Shown piece after piece: positions 18,781 to 30,424 of a stretch of 64,000 nucleotides of DNA (the first letter of the stretch is position 1; every line of letters begins with the position of its first letter). The DNA lies in assembly GCF_004137795.1 (NCBI RefSeq), contig NZ_NWTM01000001.1:2821760-2885759 (forward strand), given 5' to 3'. Source of the stretch: Pectobacterium zantedeschiae. GTDB lineage: Bacteria > Pseudomonadota > Gammaproteobacteria > Enterobacterales > Enterobacteriaceae. The translations under genes and the position numbers were made by a program. The notes beneath the pieces were generated by a model that was given only the letters and a program-made list of their open reading frames with translations, did not search any database and was not told the origin of the DNA.

Positions 18781-18807
18781 CTTTATCACATAAGCGAGGA
18801 GAAGCAA

Positions 18808-19434
18808 ATGAGCGATACACCGTCGTTAACCGTTTGGCAATATCTGGTATCACGCGATGCCATCCTAACCATTATCTTACCGATTATTATTTACAATATC
18901 GCTTTCTGGCAATGGGGGGCGGGCGCTGCGCTATTAATTACAGCTATCTATTCTGGTGTCCTGCAATATATCAGTCGTTGGAAAGGCTACCTGCCGATTA
19001 TCGCCCTTATTTTGGTCTCAGGGCTAAGCCATTATCTTTATTTGGAAGGGTATATGCTGTTTGATATCAAGCAGGAAAGCGTCTTCTTATCCGTCAGCGG
19101 CGCAATGTCCACCGTGATTATCTTCAGCATTTACAGCATGCTCGGACGTCCTGTCATACAGACACTAGCGGAACAGGCTACACCAAGACTAAAAACACTT
19201 CCTAACTATGGCACCCCACGGTACACCAAAATATGGAACGAAGTCTCATTGGTGTGGATTTTGGCCTATCTGATAAAAGCTATCGTCATTTATACCCTTT
19301 CACACCGACCCGGATTACCAATGGATACCCTCGTCCTGATCAGCGGCTGGCCTCTAACATTGTTGCTCGTAATTTTCAGCTTCAAATGGCCAAAATATCG
19401 CTGGTCTTCACATGCGCGCGATAACGCGGCCTGA
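18808..19434 (+). CDS. polytopic membrane protein of the biosynthetic cluster (VC0807-like)
   Basis: A 208-residue integral membrane protein with about six hydrophobic segments (starting ILTIILPIIIYNIAFW, ALLITAIYSGVLQYI, YLPIIALILVSGL). The overall pattern recalls the VC0807 family, which has no defined function; this is a recollection, not a search. GAGGAGAAGCAA gives a good start. It lies 53 bp after the terminal NRPS and 47 bp before the oxidoreductase, so it is probably in the same transcription unit. It could serve self-protection or export; it lacks transporter motifs such as an ATP-binding cassette or the usual 12-helix MFS layout. Confidence 0.7.
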   Translation: MSDTPSLTVWQYLVSRDAILTIILPIIIYNIAFWQWGAGAALLITAIYSGVLQYISRWKGYLPIIALILVSGLSHYLYLEGYMLFDIKQESVFLSVSGAMSTVIIFSIYSMLGRPVIQTLAEQATPRLKTLPNYGTPRYTKIWNEVSLVWILAYLIKAIVIYTLSHRPGLPMDTLVLISGWPLTLLLVIFSFKWPKYRWSSHARDNAA

Positions 19435-19481
19435 ACCAGCCATCAAGCCATGCGTAATGAATGATGAATATAGGGAATATT

Positions 19482-20498
19482 ATGAACCCGTTAACAAATA
19501 AACTAATCGTACTCGCTCACCATCCTGATGGCCCAGCCCAGTTAGAACACTTCAGGCTTGATGAACGCCAAATCGATGCGTTACAACCCGGCGAATACAT
19601 AGTTGAAAATAAGTGGCTATCTATTGACCAATACACACGCGCTCGACTCAGCAAAAATACAGCCTTTGTTAGCCCTATCAAGCCCGGAGAGGTTATTCAA
19701 GGGGAAACAATAGGTAATATCATCGCAACGAAAAACCCAAAATTTCAGGTTGGAGACTGCGTATTCACCTTTTCTGGCTGGCAGAAATACTATATCGGTA
19801 CGCCTCAGGATTTTATTACTCATCGCGTATTACCGACGACCTTATCGCCTTCTATTTTTTTGGGAGCTGCAGGCACACCGGGACGTTCCGCTTATTTTGG
19901 CCTGAATAAAATAGCCAAACCCAAAGCGGGGGAAACACTGGTGGTATCCGCCGCCTCCGGAGGCGTGGGATCCGCTGTCGGTCAGTTAGGTAAACAGGCC
20001 GGATGCCGAGTTGTCGGCCTAGCGGGCAGTGAAGAGAAATGTCGCTATGTCGTTGAGACATTAGGCTTTGATGCCTGCATTAATTATAAAGAAGATGATT
20101 TAAATCAGGCCTTGCGGGCCGCTTGTCCTAACGGGATAGATATCTATTTTGAAAATGTTGGTGGTAGAGTTTCGCTCTTTATTGCCAGATTGCTTAACGA
20201 AGGCGCCAGAGTTCCTGTTTGTGGCAGCGCGGCACTCTATAATCAAGGGAGTGATGTTGATGCTTCAAGCCCAGTGGCATTTTTCTCTTCTTTGCCCGAG
20301 GCACCTCTGAGTCGCTTTTTTCTCGTAACTGAATGGTTCAAAGACTATGCGGAAGCCGACATTTGGCTACTCGATGCCGTAGAGAAAGGACGATTGAAAT
20401 ATCGGGAGAACATTATTGAGGGAATTGAGAACGCGCCCCAAGCCTTTATCGATTTGTTAGACAGTAAACACTTTGGCAAGCAACTGGTACGTTTGTAA
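19482..20498 (+). CDS. NADPH-dependent oxidoreductase, MDR family (CurA/PTGR-like)
   Basis: A 338-residue medium-chain reductase without catalytic zinc, of the group that includes prostaglandin reductase and CurA and reduces alpha,beta-unsaturated carbonyl compounds with NADPH. Signatures: PGEVIQGETIGNII near residue 70, the nucleotide-binding stretch SAASGGVGSAVGQLGKQAG, and IDIYFENVGG in the second half. The ATG at 19482 is chosen because AGGGAA precedes it; in-frame ATGs at 19461 and 19464 have no such site. As last gene of the cluster it is a natural candidate for tailoring an enoyl product of the KR/DH steps, or for trans enoyl reduction. That link is inferred from position. Confidence 0.85.
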   Translation: MNPLTNKLIVLAHHPDGPAQLEHFRLDERQIDALQPGEYIVENKWLSIDQYTRARLSKNTAFVSPIKPGEVIQGETIGNIIATKNPKFQVGDCVFTFSGWQKYYIGTPQDFITHRVLPTTLSPSIFLGAAGTPGRSAYFGLNKIAKPKAGETLVVSAASGGVGSAVGQLGKQAGCRVVGLAGSEEKCRYVVETLGFDACINYKEDDLNQALRAACPNGIDIYFENVGGRVSLFIARLLNEGARVPVCGSAALYNQGSDVDASSPVAFFSSLPEAPLSRFFLVTEWFKDYAEADIWLLDAVEKGRLKYRENIIEGIENAPQAFIDLLDSKHFGKQLVRL

Positions 20499-20521
20499 GA
20501 CTGATACCAGAAATTAAAGAC

Positions 20522-20554
20522 AAAAAAATAGACGTCCATTGACGTCTATTTTTT
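20522..20554. terminator. bidirectional intrinsic terminator
   Basis: AAAAAATAGACGTC pairs with GACGTCTATTTTTT around a CATT loop. The A-run on one side and T-run on the other make it active in both directions, ending the biosynthetic cluster (plus) and the secG-tRNA-Leu transcript (minus). Confidence 0.85.
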
Positions 20555-20558
20555 ATGT

Positions 20559-20645
20559 TGGTACCGAGGACGGGACTTGAACCCGTAAGCCCAATCGGGC
20601 ACTACCACCTCAAGGTAGCGTGTCTACCAATTCCACCACCACGGC
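20559..20645 (-). tRNA. leuU: tRNA-Leu (GAG)
   Basis: An 87-nt class II tRNA on the minus strand, starting GCCGTGGTGG and ending in an encoded CCA. The anticodon loop CTTGAGG gives anticodon GAG, and the T-arm GGTTCAAGTCC is intact. It follows secG on the same strand as in E. coli. Its 3' end faces the accessory block at 1-20.5 kb. Confidence 0.97.
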
Positions 20646-20669
20646 ATCACAATTACTGCTTTAAAACGC

Positions 20670-21002
20670 TTACTTCGGAATGTCACTCGCCGGCGTTGAA
20701 GGCGCAGCAGGCGTTGTCGTCTGCTCGACTTTTTCTGGCTGGCTCAGGTTATCCCATGCACCGCCTCTTTTCTGCAGCGAACTTAAGTTGCCGAGAATAA
20801 GGCTGATAATGAAGAACAGGGTCGCCAGTATCGCCGTCATGCGGGTCATGAAATTACCAGAGCCGCTCGAACCGAACAAAGTGGCAGAAGCACCTGCTCC
20901 GAACGACGCTCCCATATCAGCACCTTTACCCTGCTGAAGCATGATCAAGGCAACTAACCCGATCGATACTAACAGGAAAATCACTAATAGAGCTTCGTAC
21001 AT
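20670..21002 (-). CDS. secG: SecG, Sec translocon subunit
   Basis: A 110-residue inner-membrane protein with two transmembrane helices (residues 2-24 and about 52-72) joined by the conserved loop MLQQGKGADMGASFGAG. SecG joins SecY and SecE and aids SecA-driven protein export. The C-terminal tail is polar and rich in Ala, Pro and Thr, as in enterobacterial SecG. It lies 24 bp upstream of leuU on the same strand and probably shares its transcript. Confidence 0.97.
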   Translation of the reverse strand: MYEALLVIFLLVSIGLVALIMLQQGKGADMGASFGAGASATLFGSSGSGNFMTRMTAILATLFFIISLILGNLSSLQKRGGAWDNLSQPEKVEQTTTPAAPSTPASDIPK

Positions 21003-21251
21003 AGTCGTACCCGTTAACCGTTTTCCCCATGATTCATGGAGATGCTATATTCTGGCGGTAAACCGCGTGTCATTCCGCTAAGCAGGATGTAGCGTACATC
21101 CCTTATCAAGCGGGTCTGAATACTAACCAAAGGATGTAATGTACGCAAGGGTAATTTGGTCGCCACCGGTTGATTGCAGAAAAAAACAGCGGCTTTCGAC
21201 ACAAGGTGCACATTGAAAGCCTTATCTACCTGATTGGCGAATCAAAAAACC

Positions 21252-22589
21252 TCAACTGACAGCTTTCACGGCATCAGCAATACGATTCGCCAACGCTATC
21301 ACCGTCTCTTCATGTTCACCTTCAACCATCACACGGATGAGTGGCTCAGTACCCGATTTACGCAGTAATACTCGTCCGCGTCCAGCCAACTCTTTTTCTA
21401 CATCCTGCGTAATCTGCTGCACATTATCGTCTTCCAGCGGATCGTTTTCACCCGTAAATCGCACGTTAACCAGGATCTGTGGAAATAACTTCATACCGCT
21501 ACATAAATCATGCAGGCTCATATGATTTTTCACTATCGCAGTAAGTACTTGCAAACCAGCAATCACACCGTCGCCCGTTGTGGTTTTATCTAACAAGATG
21601 ACATGCCCGGAGTTTTCCGCCCCGATACGCCACCCTTTTGCCTGCATCATTTCTAACACATAGCGGTCACCCACCTTGGCACGAGCAAACGGGATACCGA
21701 GTTGCTTTAACGCGACCTCAAGCCCCATGTTGCTCATCAGAGTTCCCACTGCACCACCGCGGAGTTGCCCTTGGCGTAGGCCTTCGCGGGCAATGATATA
21801 CAGAATCTGATCGCCATCGACCTTGTTACCCAAGTGGTCGACCATGATGAGGCGATCGCCATCACCGTCGAATGCTAGCCCAACATCCGCTTTTTCAGCC
21901 AACACGCGAGCCTGTAGCTGTCTAACATCCGTCGCACCACACTCTTCATTGATATTCATGCCGTCCGGATCACAGCCAATCGCAATGACTTTAGCGCCAA
22001 GCTCGCGCAATACGCTGGGAGCGATATGATAGGTAGCACCATTGGCGCAATCGACGACAATCTTTAAGCCATTGAGGCTCAACTCGCTCGGGAAAGTTCC
22101 CTTACAAAACTCGATATAACGCCCGGCGGCATCAACAATGCGGCTGGCCTTTCCTAATTCAGCAGACTCAACGCACGTCAGCGGTTTTTCCAGTTCAGCT
22201 TCTATCGCTTCTTCTACTTCATCCGGCAGCTTGGTGCCGTCAATCGAGAAGAACTTAATACCGTTGTCGTAATACGGGTTGTGAGAAGCAGAAATAACGA
22301 TACCCGCTTCTGCGCGGAACGTACGGGTAAGATAAGCAACCGCGGGCGTAGGCATCGGGCCGGTAAAAGAAGCTGACAAACCGGCAGCGGCCAGCCCAGC
22401 TTCCAGCGCCGACTCCAGCATATAGCCAGAAATACGGGTATCTTTGCCGATAATAATCTTACGGGAACCATGACGTGCTAGCACTTTCCCTGCGGCCCAG
22501 CCCAGTTTAAGCACAAAGTCAGGTGTAATCGGCGTATCGCCAACCTTGCCGCGTACGCCATCGGTACCAAAATATTTACGGTTACTCAT
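21252..22589 (-). CDS. glmM: phosphoglucosamine mutase
   Basis: GlmM interconverts glucosamine 6- and 1-phosphate on the way to UDP-N-acetylglucosamine. The 445-residue frame begins at the ATG at 22589 ([14 protein letters not shown]), preceded by AAGGAATAAAAACGAA; upstream in-frame codons overlap folP and are not used. The phosphoserine loop is [11 protein letters not shown], near residue 100; the metal loop is DGDGDR; the C-terminal phosphate-binding loop is [10 protein letters not shown]. The length equals that of E. coli GlmM. It follows folP by 7 bp, so the two form an operon. About 250 bp before secG contain no gene. Confidence 0.98.
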   Translation of the reverse strand: MSNRKYFGTDGVRGKVGDTPITPDFVLKLGWAAGKVLARHGSRKIIIGKDTRISGYMLESALEAGLAAAGLSASFTGPMPTPAVAYLTRTFRAEAGIVISASHNPYYDNGIKFFSIDGTKLPDEVEEAIEAELEKPLTCVESAELGKASRIVDAAGRYIEFCKGTFPSELSLNGLKIVVDCANGATYHIAPSVLRELGAKVIAIGCDPDGMNINEECGATDVRQLQARVLAEKADVGLAFDGDGDRLIMVDHLGNKVDGDQILYIIAREGLRQGQLRGGAVGTLMSNMGLEVALKQLGIPFARAKVGDRYVLEMMQAKGWRIGAENSGHVILLDKTTTGDGVIAGLQVLTAIVKNHMSLHDLCSGMKLFPQILVNVRFTGENDPLEDDNVQQITQDVEKELAGRGRVLLRKSGTEPLIRVMVEGEHEETVIALANRIADAVKAVS

Positions 22590-22596
22590 TTCGTTT

Positions 22597-23430
22597 TTAT
22601 TCCTTCGCAGAAAGGGTGGCCTCAACAATACGCATGGCATCAGCCGTTTCTTTAACATCGTGAACACGAATAATCTGTGCTCCCTGCATTGCCGCGATGA
22701 CTGCACAGGCGACGCTGCCATGAACACGCTGTGCAGGCGGTACATTGAGGAGCTGTCCAATCATAGATTTCCTCGACATACCAACCAGAAGAGGCAGTTC
22801 AAAACGATGTAACTCACTCAGGCGAGCCAGAAGCGCGTAATTATGGGCAAGATTCTTACCGAATCCAAACCCAGGATCCAGCAATAGCTTACTTTTCGGA
22901 ATATTGGCGTTCACACAGCGTTCAATCTGCTGTTGTAAAAAATTCCCAATGTCCTGCATCAGATCATCATAATGCGGTTTATGCTGCATGGTTCGTGGCA
23001 TTCCCTGCATATGCATCAGACACACTGGCAAACCGGTTGCCGCAGCCGCCTCCAGAGCACCGGGCTCTTGCAAAGCGCGAATATCATTAATCAGGTGCGC
23101 CCCTGCCTGCGCTGACGCCGTCATCACTTCCGGCTTTGAGGTATCGACCGAGATCCATACGTCAAAGCGTTTAGCAATTGCTTCAACCACGGGCACCACA
23201 CGAGCCAGTTCTTCTTCCGTGCTCACATCACTCGCCCCAGGACGCGTCGATTCGCCGCCAATATCAATCAGGGTCGCACCAGCGGTAATCATCTCCTGAA
23301 CGTGCAGTAATGCAGCATCGAGCTTGTTGTGTTTGCCGCCATCGGAAAAAGAGTCCGGTGTAACATTAAGAATACCCATGACATGTGGGCAGGAAAGGTC
23401 CAGCGTTGAGTCTCTGGCAACCAGCTGCAT
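22597..23430 (-). CDS. folP: dihydropteroate synthase
   Basis: A 277-residue cytoplasmic enzyme that joins p-aminobenzoate to hydroxymethyl-dihydropterin pyrophosphate in folate synthesis; it is the sulfonamide target. Signatures: [15 protein letters not shown] near residue 18, [12 protein letters not shown] near 57, and DPGFGFGKN in the middle. Length and position (ftsH-folP-glmM) match E. coli. Confidence 0.98.
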   Translation of the reverse strand: MQLVARDSTLDLSCPHVMGILNVTPDSFSDGGKHNKLDAALLHVQEMITAGATLIDIGGESTRPGASDVSTEEELARVVPVVEAIAKRFDVWISVDTSKPEVMTASAQAGAHLINDIRALQEPGALEAAAATGLPVCLMHMQGMPRTMQHKPHYDDLMQDIGNFLQQQIERCVNANIPKSKLLLDPGFGFGKNLAHNYALLARLSELHRFELPLLVGMSRKSMIGQLLNVPPAQRVHGSVACAVIAAMQGAQIIRVHDVKETADAMRIVEATLSAKE

Positions 23431-23489
23431 GATTTACCTCCGCTTCTGGTGTAGTTAGCATGAAATATGATTTGAAGAACATGACCAGT

Positions 23490-23517
23490 AAAAAACCCCA
23501 GACTGAGCTGGGGTTTC
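23490..23517 (-). terminator. intrinsic terminator after ftsH
   Basis: On the minus strand ACCCCAG-ctcagt-CTGGGGT is followed by a T-run, between ftsH and folP. Confidence 0.8.
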
Positions 23518-23547
23518 GTAATGTTACAGATGTCTATCACGAGCGAA

Positions 23548-25488
23548 TTATTTGTCGTCCACTTGCTCAGACATTGTATTACCAGGATTAGGCGTTTGTG
23601 GCTCATCCACTGGTGTAGGGGCTTTAGGTGTACCGCCGCCATTACCAGAATCGTTGTCAGAGCGAGACTCTTCCCAACCCGCAGGCGGACGTACATCTTT
23701 CTTACGCCCCATCAAATCATCGATCTGTGGTGCATCAATGGTTTCATACTTCATCAACGCGTCTTTCATTGAATGAAGAATGTCCATATTTGCCATCAAC
23801 AGTTCACGAGCACGCAGGTAGTTACGCTCAACCAGAGATTTCACTTCCTGATCGATGATGCGCGCCGTTTCGTCTGACATGTGCTTGGCTTTTGCTACAG
23901 AGCGACCGAGGAAGACTTCACCGTCCTCTTCCGCATAAAGCAATGGACCCAGTTTTTCAGAGAAGCCCCACTGCGTCACCATGTTACGGGCGATCGAGGT
24001 TGCAACTTTGATGTCATTCGACGCACCGGTAGAGACATGTTCTACGCCGTAAATAATTTCTTCGGCCAGTCGACCACCGTACAGTGTAGAGATCTGGCTT
24101 TCCAGCTTCTGACGACTCGCGCTGATCGCATCACCTTCGGGCAGGAAGAACGTCACACCCAGTGCGCGACCACGTGGAATGATCGTCACTTTATGGACCG
24201 GATCGTGCTCTGGCACGAGGCGACCGATGATGGCGTGCCCTGCTTCATGATACGCCGTCGATTCTTTCTGCTTTTCCGTCATTACCATGGAACGACGCTC
24301 TGCGCCCATCATGATTTTGTCTTTAGCTTTCTCGAACTCAACCATCGAAACTACACGCTTGTTACCGCGAGCGGAGAACAATGCAGCTTCGTTAACCAGG
24401 TTCGCCAAATCCGCACCGGAGAAACCAGGTGTACCGCGAGCGATAACTGACGCATCAATATCTGGAGACAACGGAACGCGGCGCATGTGAACTTTCAGAA
24501 TCTGTTCACGACCGCGAACATCCGGCAGCCCAACAACAACCTGACGGTCAAAACGGCCTGGACGCAGCAACGCTGGGTCAAGAACATCGGGACGGTTAGT
24601 CGCCGCAATAACAATGATGCCTTCGTTGCCTTCAAAGCCGTCCATCTCAACCAGCATTTGATTCAGCGTTTGCTCACGTTCATCGTGACCACCGCCTAAA
24701 CCTGCGCCACGCTGACGGCCAACGGCGTCGATTTCATCGATAAAGATGATACAAGGTGCAGCTTTCTTCGCTTGTTCGAACATGTCACGAACACGGGAAG
24801 CACCGACACCGACAAACATTTCAACGAAGTCAGAACCGGAGATCGTAAAGAAAGGCACTTTCGCTTCACCGGCAATGGCTTTCGCCAGCAACGTTTTACC
24901 GGTTCCCGGTGGGCCGACCATCAGAATGCCTTTTGGAATTTTACCGCCCAGTTTCTGGAAACGGCTAGGTTCGCGCAGGTATTCGACCAGCTCGCTAACC
25001 TCTTCCTTCGCTTCGTCGCAACCGGCTACATCCGCAAACGTCGTCTTGATCTGATCTTCAGTCAACATACGCGCTTTGCTCTTGCCGAAGGACATGGCAC
25101 CTTTACCGCCGCCGCCTTGCATTTGACGCATGAAGAAGATCCAGACGCCAATCAGTAACAGCATTGGGAACCAGGAAATAAAGATAGAAGCCAACAGACT
25201 CGGCTCTTCCGGTGGCTCACCAACGACTTTCACATTCTTCGTTAGCAGGTTATCCAGTAGCTTGGGGTCATTGACAGGAATGTAAGTCGTGTATCTGTTG
25301 CTGTCTTTTTTGATAACACTGATCTCACGCCCGTTAATACGTGCTTCACGGACCTGATCCTGATTCACTTCAGTCAAGAAGGTTGAATAATCCACCCTAC
25401 GGCCATTCGACTCGCTGGGCCCAAAGCTCTGGAAAACAGACATCAGCACAACTGCGATGACTAACCAGAGAATTAGGTTTTTCGCCAT
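23548..25488 (-). CDS. ftsH: ATP-dependent zinc metalloprotease FtsH
   Basis: A 646-residue inner-membrane AAA protease that degrades misfolded membrane proteins and regulators such as LpxC and sigma-32. Two N-terminal membrane helices (residues 3-20 and about 96-118) flank a periplasmic domain. Then come Walker A GPPGTGKT, Walker B IIFIDEID, an SRH region with [17 protein letters not shown], and the zinc site HEAGH. I start at the ATG at 25488 ([10 protein letters not shown]), as in E. coli; an in-frame TTG three codons earlier is the only alternative. It lies 56 bp downstream of rlmE, as usual. Confidence 0.98.
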   Translation of the reverse strand: MAKNLILWLVIAVVLMSVFQSFGPSESNGRRVDYSTFLTEVNQDQVREARINGREISVIKKDSNRYTTYIPVNDPKLLDNLLTKNVKVVGEPPEEPSLLASIFISWFPMLLLIGVWIFFMRQMQGGGGKGAMSFGKSKARMLTEDQIKTTFADVAGCDEAKEEVSELVEYLREPSRFQKLGGKIPKGILMVGPPGTGKTLLAKAIAGEAKVPFFTISGSDFVEMFVGVGASRVRDMFEQAKKAAPCIIFIDEIDAVGRQRGAGLGGGHDEREQTLNQMLVEMDGFEGNEGIIVIAATNRPDVLDPALLRPGRFDRQVVVGLPDVRGREQILKVHMRRVPLSPDIDASVIARGTPGFSGADLANLVNEAALFSARGNKRVVSMVEFEKAKDKIMMGAERRSMVMTEKQKESTAYHEAGHAIIGRLVPEHDPVHKVTIIPRGRALGVTFFLPEGDAISASRQKLESQISTLYGGRLAEEIIYGVEHVSTGASNDIKVATSIARNMVTQWGFSEKLGPLLYAEEDGEVFLGRSVAKAKHMSDETARIIDQEVKSLVERNYLRARELLMANMDILHSMKDALMKYETIDAPQIDDLMGRKKDVRPPAGWEESRSDNDSGNGGGTPKAPTPVDEPQTPNPGNTMSEQVDDK

Positions 25489-25544
25489 GTCACTCAAGGG
25501 ATTAACCTCATATTACAACTGTGTTAAAAAACAGCGTTAGGGTA

Positions 25545-26174
25545 CTACAGTTTGCGCCCTGTCGCTACAATATACACTTCACGAGACCGGGCACGTGAGG
25601 CGTCTGGTTTACGAATTTTCACCTTCGTAAACAGGGAGCGAATTTCCCGCAGGTATTCATCAAAGCCTTCTCCCTGAAACACTTTCACCAGGAAACTTCC
25701 GCCTGGTGCTAATACATCCCGACACATACCAAGTGCTAATTCAACCAGATACATCGACTTCGGAATATCAACGGCTGGTGTACCACTCATGTTAGGGGCC
25801 ATGTCAGACATCACCACCTGAACTTTGCTATCGCCAACCCTTTCGAGCAAGGCTTTGAGGACCAGTTCATCACGAAAGTCCCCTTGCAGGAAATCGACGC
25901 CAACAATCGGATCCATCGGTAAAATATCACAGGCGATAATTCGACCATTTCCACCAATTTGCGTGACCACATACTGTGACCAGCCGCCAGGTGCAGCGCC
26001 TAAATCCACAACCGTCATACCGGGTTTAAACAGTTTGTCGCCCTGCTGTATTTCATCAAGTTTAAACCAAGCGCGTGATCGCAGCCCTTTTTTCTGGGCT
26101 TGCTGCACATATTTATCGCTAAAGTGTTCCTGCAACCAGCGACTGGAGCTTGCAGAACGCTTTTTATTCGCCAT
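25545..26174 (-). CDS. rlmE: 23S rRNA 2'-O-ribose U2552 methyltransferase
   Basis: RlmE (FtsJ/RrmJ) methylates U2552 of 23S rRNA during late 50S assembly. The ATG at 26174 ([10 protein letters not shown]) gives 209 residues, the E. coli length; upstream in-frame codons run into the promoter shared with yhbY. The SAM site is [13 protein letters not shown] near residue 60, with the K-D-K-E catalytic set spread through Lys38, [18 protein letters not shown] and the final SREVYIVA. Operon with ftsH, divergent from yhbY. Confidence 0.97.
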   Translation of the reverse strand: MANKKRSASSSRWLQEHFSDKYVQQAQKKGLRSRAWFKLDEIQQGDKLFKPGMTVVDLGAAPGGWSQYVVTQIGGNGRIIACDILPMDPIVGVDFLQGDFRDELVLKALLERVGDSKVQVVMSDMAPNMSGTPAVDIPKSMYLVELALGMCRDVLAPGGSFLVKVFQGEGFDEYLREIRSLFTKVKIRKPDASRARSREVYIVATGRKL

Positions 26175-26317
26175 CGATTTTCCAACTATTCTCAGTAACA
26201 CGCTCGTGGTGGGGAGAAACTTCTCACATATTACCAATCAGAACAGTCAAATTGGTTATAATCATGAGATGGCGGTAGAATGAACCGTTTTCAATCCCAA
26301 CCTAAGTAAAAAAGACA

Positions 26318-26611
26318 ATGAACCTAAGTAATAAACAAAAACAACACCTGAAAGGCTTGGCACATCCGCTAAAACCGGTTGTCATGCTGGGCAATAACGG
26401 TCTCACCGAAGGTGTTCTGGCTGAGATCGAACAAGCATTAGCACATCACGAGCTGATCAAGATAAAAGTAGCGACAGAAGACCGCGAAACCAAAGCCTTG
26501 ATTGTTGAAGCGATTGTTCGTGAAACGGGTGCAGCTAACGTCCAGGTCATCGGCCATACGTTGGTGCTCTACCGTCCTGCGAAAGAACGTAAAATTGTGT
26601 TACCACGATAA
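26318..26611 (+). CDS. yhbY: ribosome-associated CRM-domain RNA-binding protein YhbY
   Basis: A 97-residue single CRM domain. The signature GNNGLTEGVLAEIEQAL (about residues 26-42) contains the GxxG loop used for RNA contact. The family binds pre-50S particles and takes part in ribosome assembly. Divergent from rlmE, which also acts on the 50S subunit. Confidence 0.96.
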   Translation: MNLSNKQKQHLKGLAHPLKPVVMLGNNGLTEGVLAEIEQALAHHELIKIKVATEDRETKALIVEAIVRETGAANVQVIGHTLVLYRPAKERKIVLPR

Positions 26612-26670
26612 CACTTTTTATTTCAGGATACTCAGTTTTAACGGAAAGGTGCCATGCCTCTCGGTTAGAG

Positions 26671-26700
26671 AAAAGGCCGCAAGCGGCCTTTTTCTTTTCT
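26671..26700 (+). terminator. intrinsic terminator after yhbY
   Basis: AAAGGCCGC-AA-GCGGCCTTT followed by TTTCTTTTC. Confidence 0.85.
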
Positions 26701-26739
26701 TTACAATTTTTGCTGTTTTAATCAACAATACGGCAAAAA

Positions 26740-27219
26740 TTATAGATATTCGACCTTCAGTACTTCGTATTCCACGTCGCCGCCCGGTGTACGAATGACC
26801 ACAACGTCATCTTGTTCTTTGCCGATCAGGCCACGAGCAATCGGAGAGTTAACAGAGATCAGATTCTGCTTAAAATCCGCTTCGTCATCACCAACAATCC
26901 GGTAAGTTTGCTCTTCTTCGTTATCCAGATTCATCACTGTCACGGTTGCACCAAAAATGACACGCCCGTTGTTAGCGGCCATTTTTGTGACATCGATAAC
27001 CTGCGCGTTAGACAGTTTTGCTTCAATGTCTTGAATACGCCCTTCACAGAACCCCTGCTGCTCGCGTGCAGCATGATATTCTGCATTTTCTTTCAGATCG
27101 CCGTGCTCACGGGCTTCGGCAATCGCTGCAATAATTTCAGGTCGGCGTACAGATTTCAGGTGGTCAAGCTCTTCGCGCAATTTTTCAGCGCCACGCAACG
27201 TCATCGGAAATTGTTTCAT
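26740..27219 (-). CDS. greA: transcription elongation factor GreA
   Basis: GreA rescues backtracked RNA polymerase by stimulating transcript cleavage. The ATG at 27219 ([10 protein letters not shown]) gives 159 residues. The N-terminal coiled coil (residues 8-75) holds the tip acidic residues in [10 protein letters not shown]; the C-terminal FKBP-like domain ends with [19 protein letters not shown] lies 8 bases upstream. The 268 bp up to dacB hold the divergent promoters and the greA leader; no other gene is seen there. Confidence 0.97.
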   Translation of the reverse strand: MKQFPMTLRGAEKLREELDHLKSVRRPEIIAAIAEAREHGDLKENAEYHAAREQQGFCEGRIQDIEAKLSNAQVIDVTKMAANNGRVIFGATVTVMNLDNEEEQTYRIVGDDEADFKQNLISVNSPIARGLIGKEQDDVVVIRTPGGDVEYEVLKVEYL

Positions 27220-27487
27220 ATTGTCTATACCTCTAAAAAAGTCCGTAAGACTCAAATAATCGTCATCCTGACGCGCTAAAAATCAAAGGCGACGGAGTCT
27301 CTGCAACGTCCCAGTCCTCACTGGACATAAAACAAAAGCAACCAGCCCCGGAACAAAATTTCCAGGCTAGCAGCGATTTTGCATTTTGATACGTATTTTA
27401 CCCCAGAGTTCAATGAGGGTCATCGTTTACTTTAGACCTTATTGCGCCGTAGTATGACCACACGTTACCCCGTTCTTAGCTGAGATT

Positions 27488-28921
27488 ATGCGTTTTTCAT
27501 CGATTGTTACCGGACTTGCCTGCGCTTTTGTTCTGCATGCCAATGCAGCTTCTGTTGAAGATCATCGTCAATATTTGCCTGATGGCGCCAATTTGGCGTT
27601 ATTGGTGCAAAAAGTTGGTGCAACAACACCCAGCATGGCCTTCAATAGCCAGCAAATGGCGCTTCCTGCCAGTACGCAAAAGGTGATAACCGCATTAGCT
27701 GCATTACTGCAATTGGGCCCAGATTATCGATTCATCACCACGATGGAGAGCCATGGTCCCGTAACCAGCGGTATTCTGAACGGCAACCTGATCGTACGGT
27801 TTGGCGGCGACCCAACATTGAAGCGCCAACAAATACGGAATATGGTTCAGGAATTAAGGAAACGAGGAATACAGGAAATATCAGGCGATGTGCTGATCGA
27901 TACTTCCGTTTTTGCCAGCCACGACAAAGCGCCAGGCTGGCCCTGGAACGACATGACACAGTGCTTCAGCGCCCCGCCGGGCGCGGCAATTGTCGATCGT
28001 AACTGCTTTTCCGTCTCACTTTACAGTGCGCCTAAAGCGGGTGATAACGCATTTATCCGCGTTGCATCCTATTATCCGGTGCAGATGTTCAGTGAAGTGC
28101 GCACGCTGGCTAAAGGATCCCCTGATGCCCAGTACTGCGAACTGGATGTCGTCCCGGGAGAATTGAATCGCTTTACGCTCACAGGCTGCCTAACTCAGCG
28201 CACAGAGCCACTTCCGCTGGCATTCGCGATTCAGGATGGAGCCAGCTATGCCGGTGCTATCGTTAAAGATGAACTTCAGCAGGCAGATATTCGCATTAAA
28301 GGCAGTCTACGCCGCCAAACACAACCAGGCCCTGCGGGAAGCGTGCTGGCTCAGACGCAATCGGCTCCGCTACACGACCTGCTCACTATCATGCTAAAAA
28401 AATCGGACAATATGATTGCCGATACCGTTTTTCGCACCATTGGGCATGAACGCTTTAGCGTACCGGGAACGTGGCGTGCAGGTGCGGATGCAGTACGACA
28501 GATCCTGCGTCAGAAGGCGGGTGTAGATTTAGGAAACAGTATTGTGGTGGATGGCTCAGGCCTGTCACGACACAACCTGATTTCACCGGAAACGATGATG
28601 CAGGTATTACAGTACATCGCGCAACATGATAGTGAGCTGAATTACATCACGATGCTTCCGCTTGCTGGCTATGACGGCACGCTACGCTATCGTGGGGGCC
28701 TGCATGAAGCTGGTGTTGACGGCAAAGTTTCGGCTAAAACTGGAGCATTACAGGGCGTATACAACCTGGCAGGCTTCATTACCACCGCGAGCGGACAGCG
28801 TATGGCATTCGTGCAGTTCCTGTCAGGCTATGCCGTACCGCCAGAAGACCAGCGCGCACGTCGTGTCCCTCTGGTGAGATTTGAAAGCCGTCTCTACAAA
28901 GACATTTATCAGAGCAACTAG
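27488..28921 (+). CDS. dacB: D-alanyl-D-alanine carboxypeptidase/endopeptidase (PBP4)
   Basis: A 477-residue periplasmic class C low-molecular-weight penicillin-binding protein. A signal peptide spans about residues 1-20 (FVLHANAA cleavage region). Active-site motifs: STQK (SxxK, near residue 62), SDN (SxN, near 306) and KTG (in SAKTGAL, near 417). The large insertion between the first two motifs is typical of PBP4. It trims peptide stems and cuts cross-links. Divergent from greA, as in E. coli. Confidence 0.97.
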   Translation: MRFSSIVTGLACAFVLHANAASVEDHRQYLPDGANLALLVQKVGATTPSMAFNSQQMALPASTQKVITALAALLQLGPDYRFITTMESHGPVTSGILNGNLIVRFGGDPTLKRQQIRNMVQELRKRGIQEISGDVLIDTSVFASHDKAPGWPWNDMTQCFSAPPGAAIVDRNCFSVSLYSAPKAGDNAFIRVASYYPVQMFSEVRTLAKGSPDAQYCELDVVPGELNRFTLTGCLTQRTEPLPLAFAIQDGASYAGAIVKDELQQADIRIKGSLRRQTQPGPAGSVLAQTQSAPLHDLLTIMLKKSDNMIADTVFRTIGHERFSVPGTWRAGADAVRQILRQKAGVDLGNSIVVDGSGLSRHNLISPETMMQVLQYIAQHDSELNYITMLPLAGYDGTLRYRGGLHEAGVDGKVSAKTGALQGVYNLAGFITTASGQRMAFVQFLSGYAVPPEDQRARRVPLVRFESRLYKDIYQSN

Positions 28922-28930
28922 CATAAAAAT

Positions 28931-28959
28931 ACGGCCTTACCCTGACAGGATAAGGCCGT
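28931..28959 (-). terminator. terminator between convergent dacB and obgE
   Basis: CGGCCTTA and TAAGGCCG pair around an 11-base loop. The T-run (ATTTTTATG) lies on the minus strand, so it mainly ends the obgE transcript. Confidence 0.75.
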
Positions 28960-28991
28960 GATAGGCGAGAATTGACTAGCTGAAGAATGGA

Positions 28992-30197
<1,206 letters not shown>

Positions 30198-30424
30198 CTA
30201 CGTGTTTTAGGCTTGTTATTGGTTCTCTTTGGCGTAACTTTTTGATTTTACGGCATGTAGCGTATTTCTACTCACCATTAAAAAACTGACGCACCAGAAC
30301 GCATTCCAGCAAAGGAGCAGGATTGTACCTGCCTGCTCCAATAATTTCATCTGTATTAAAAATAAACAACACATGCAGACTATCAAAAGATGGCTGTGAC
30401 CACTGCAATATGCTTTATCTTAAG

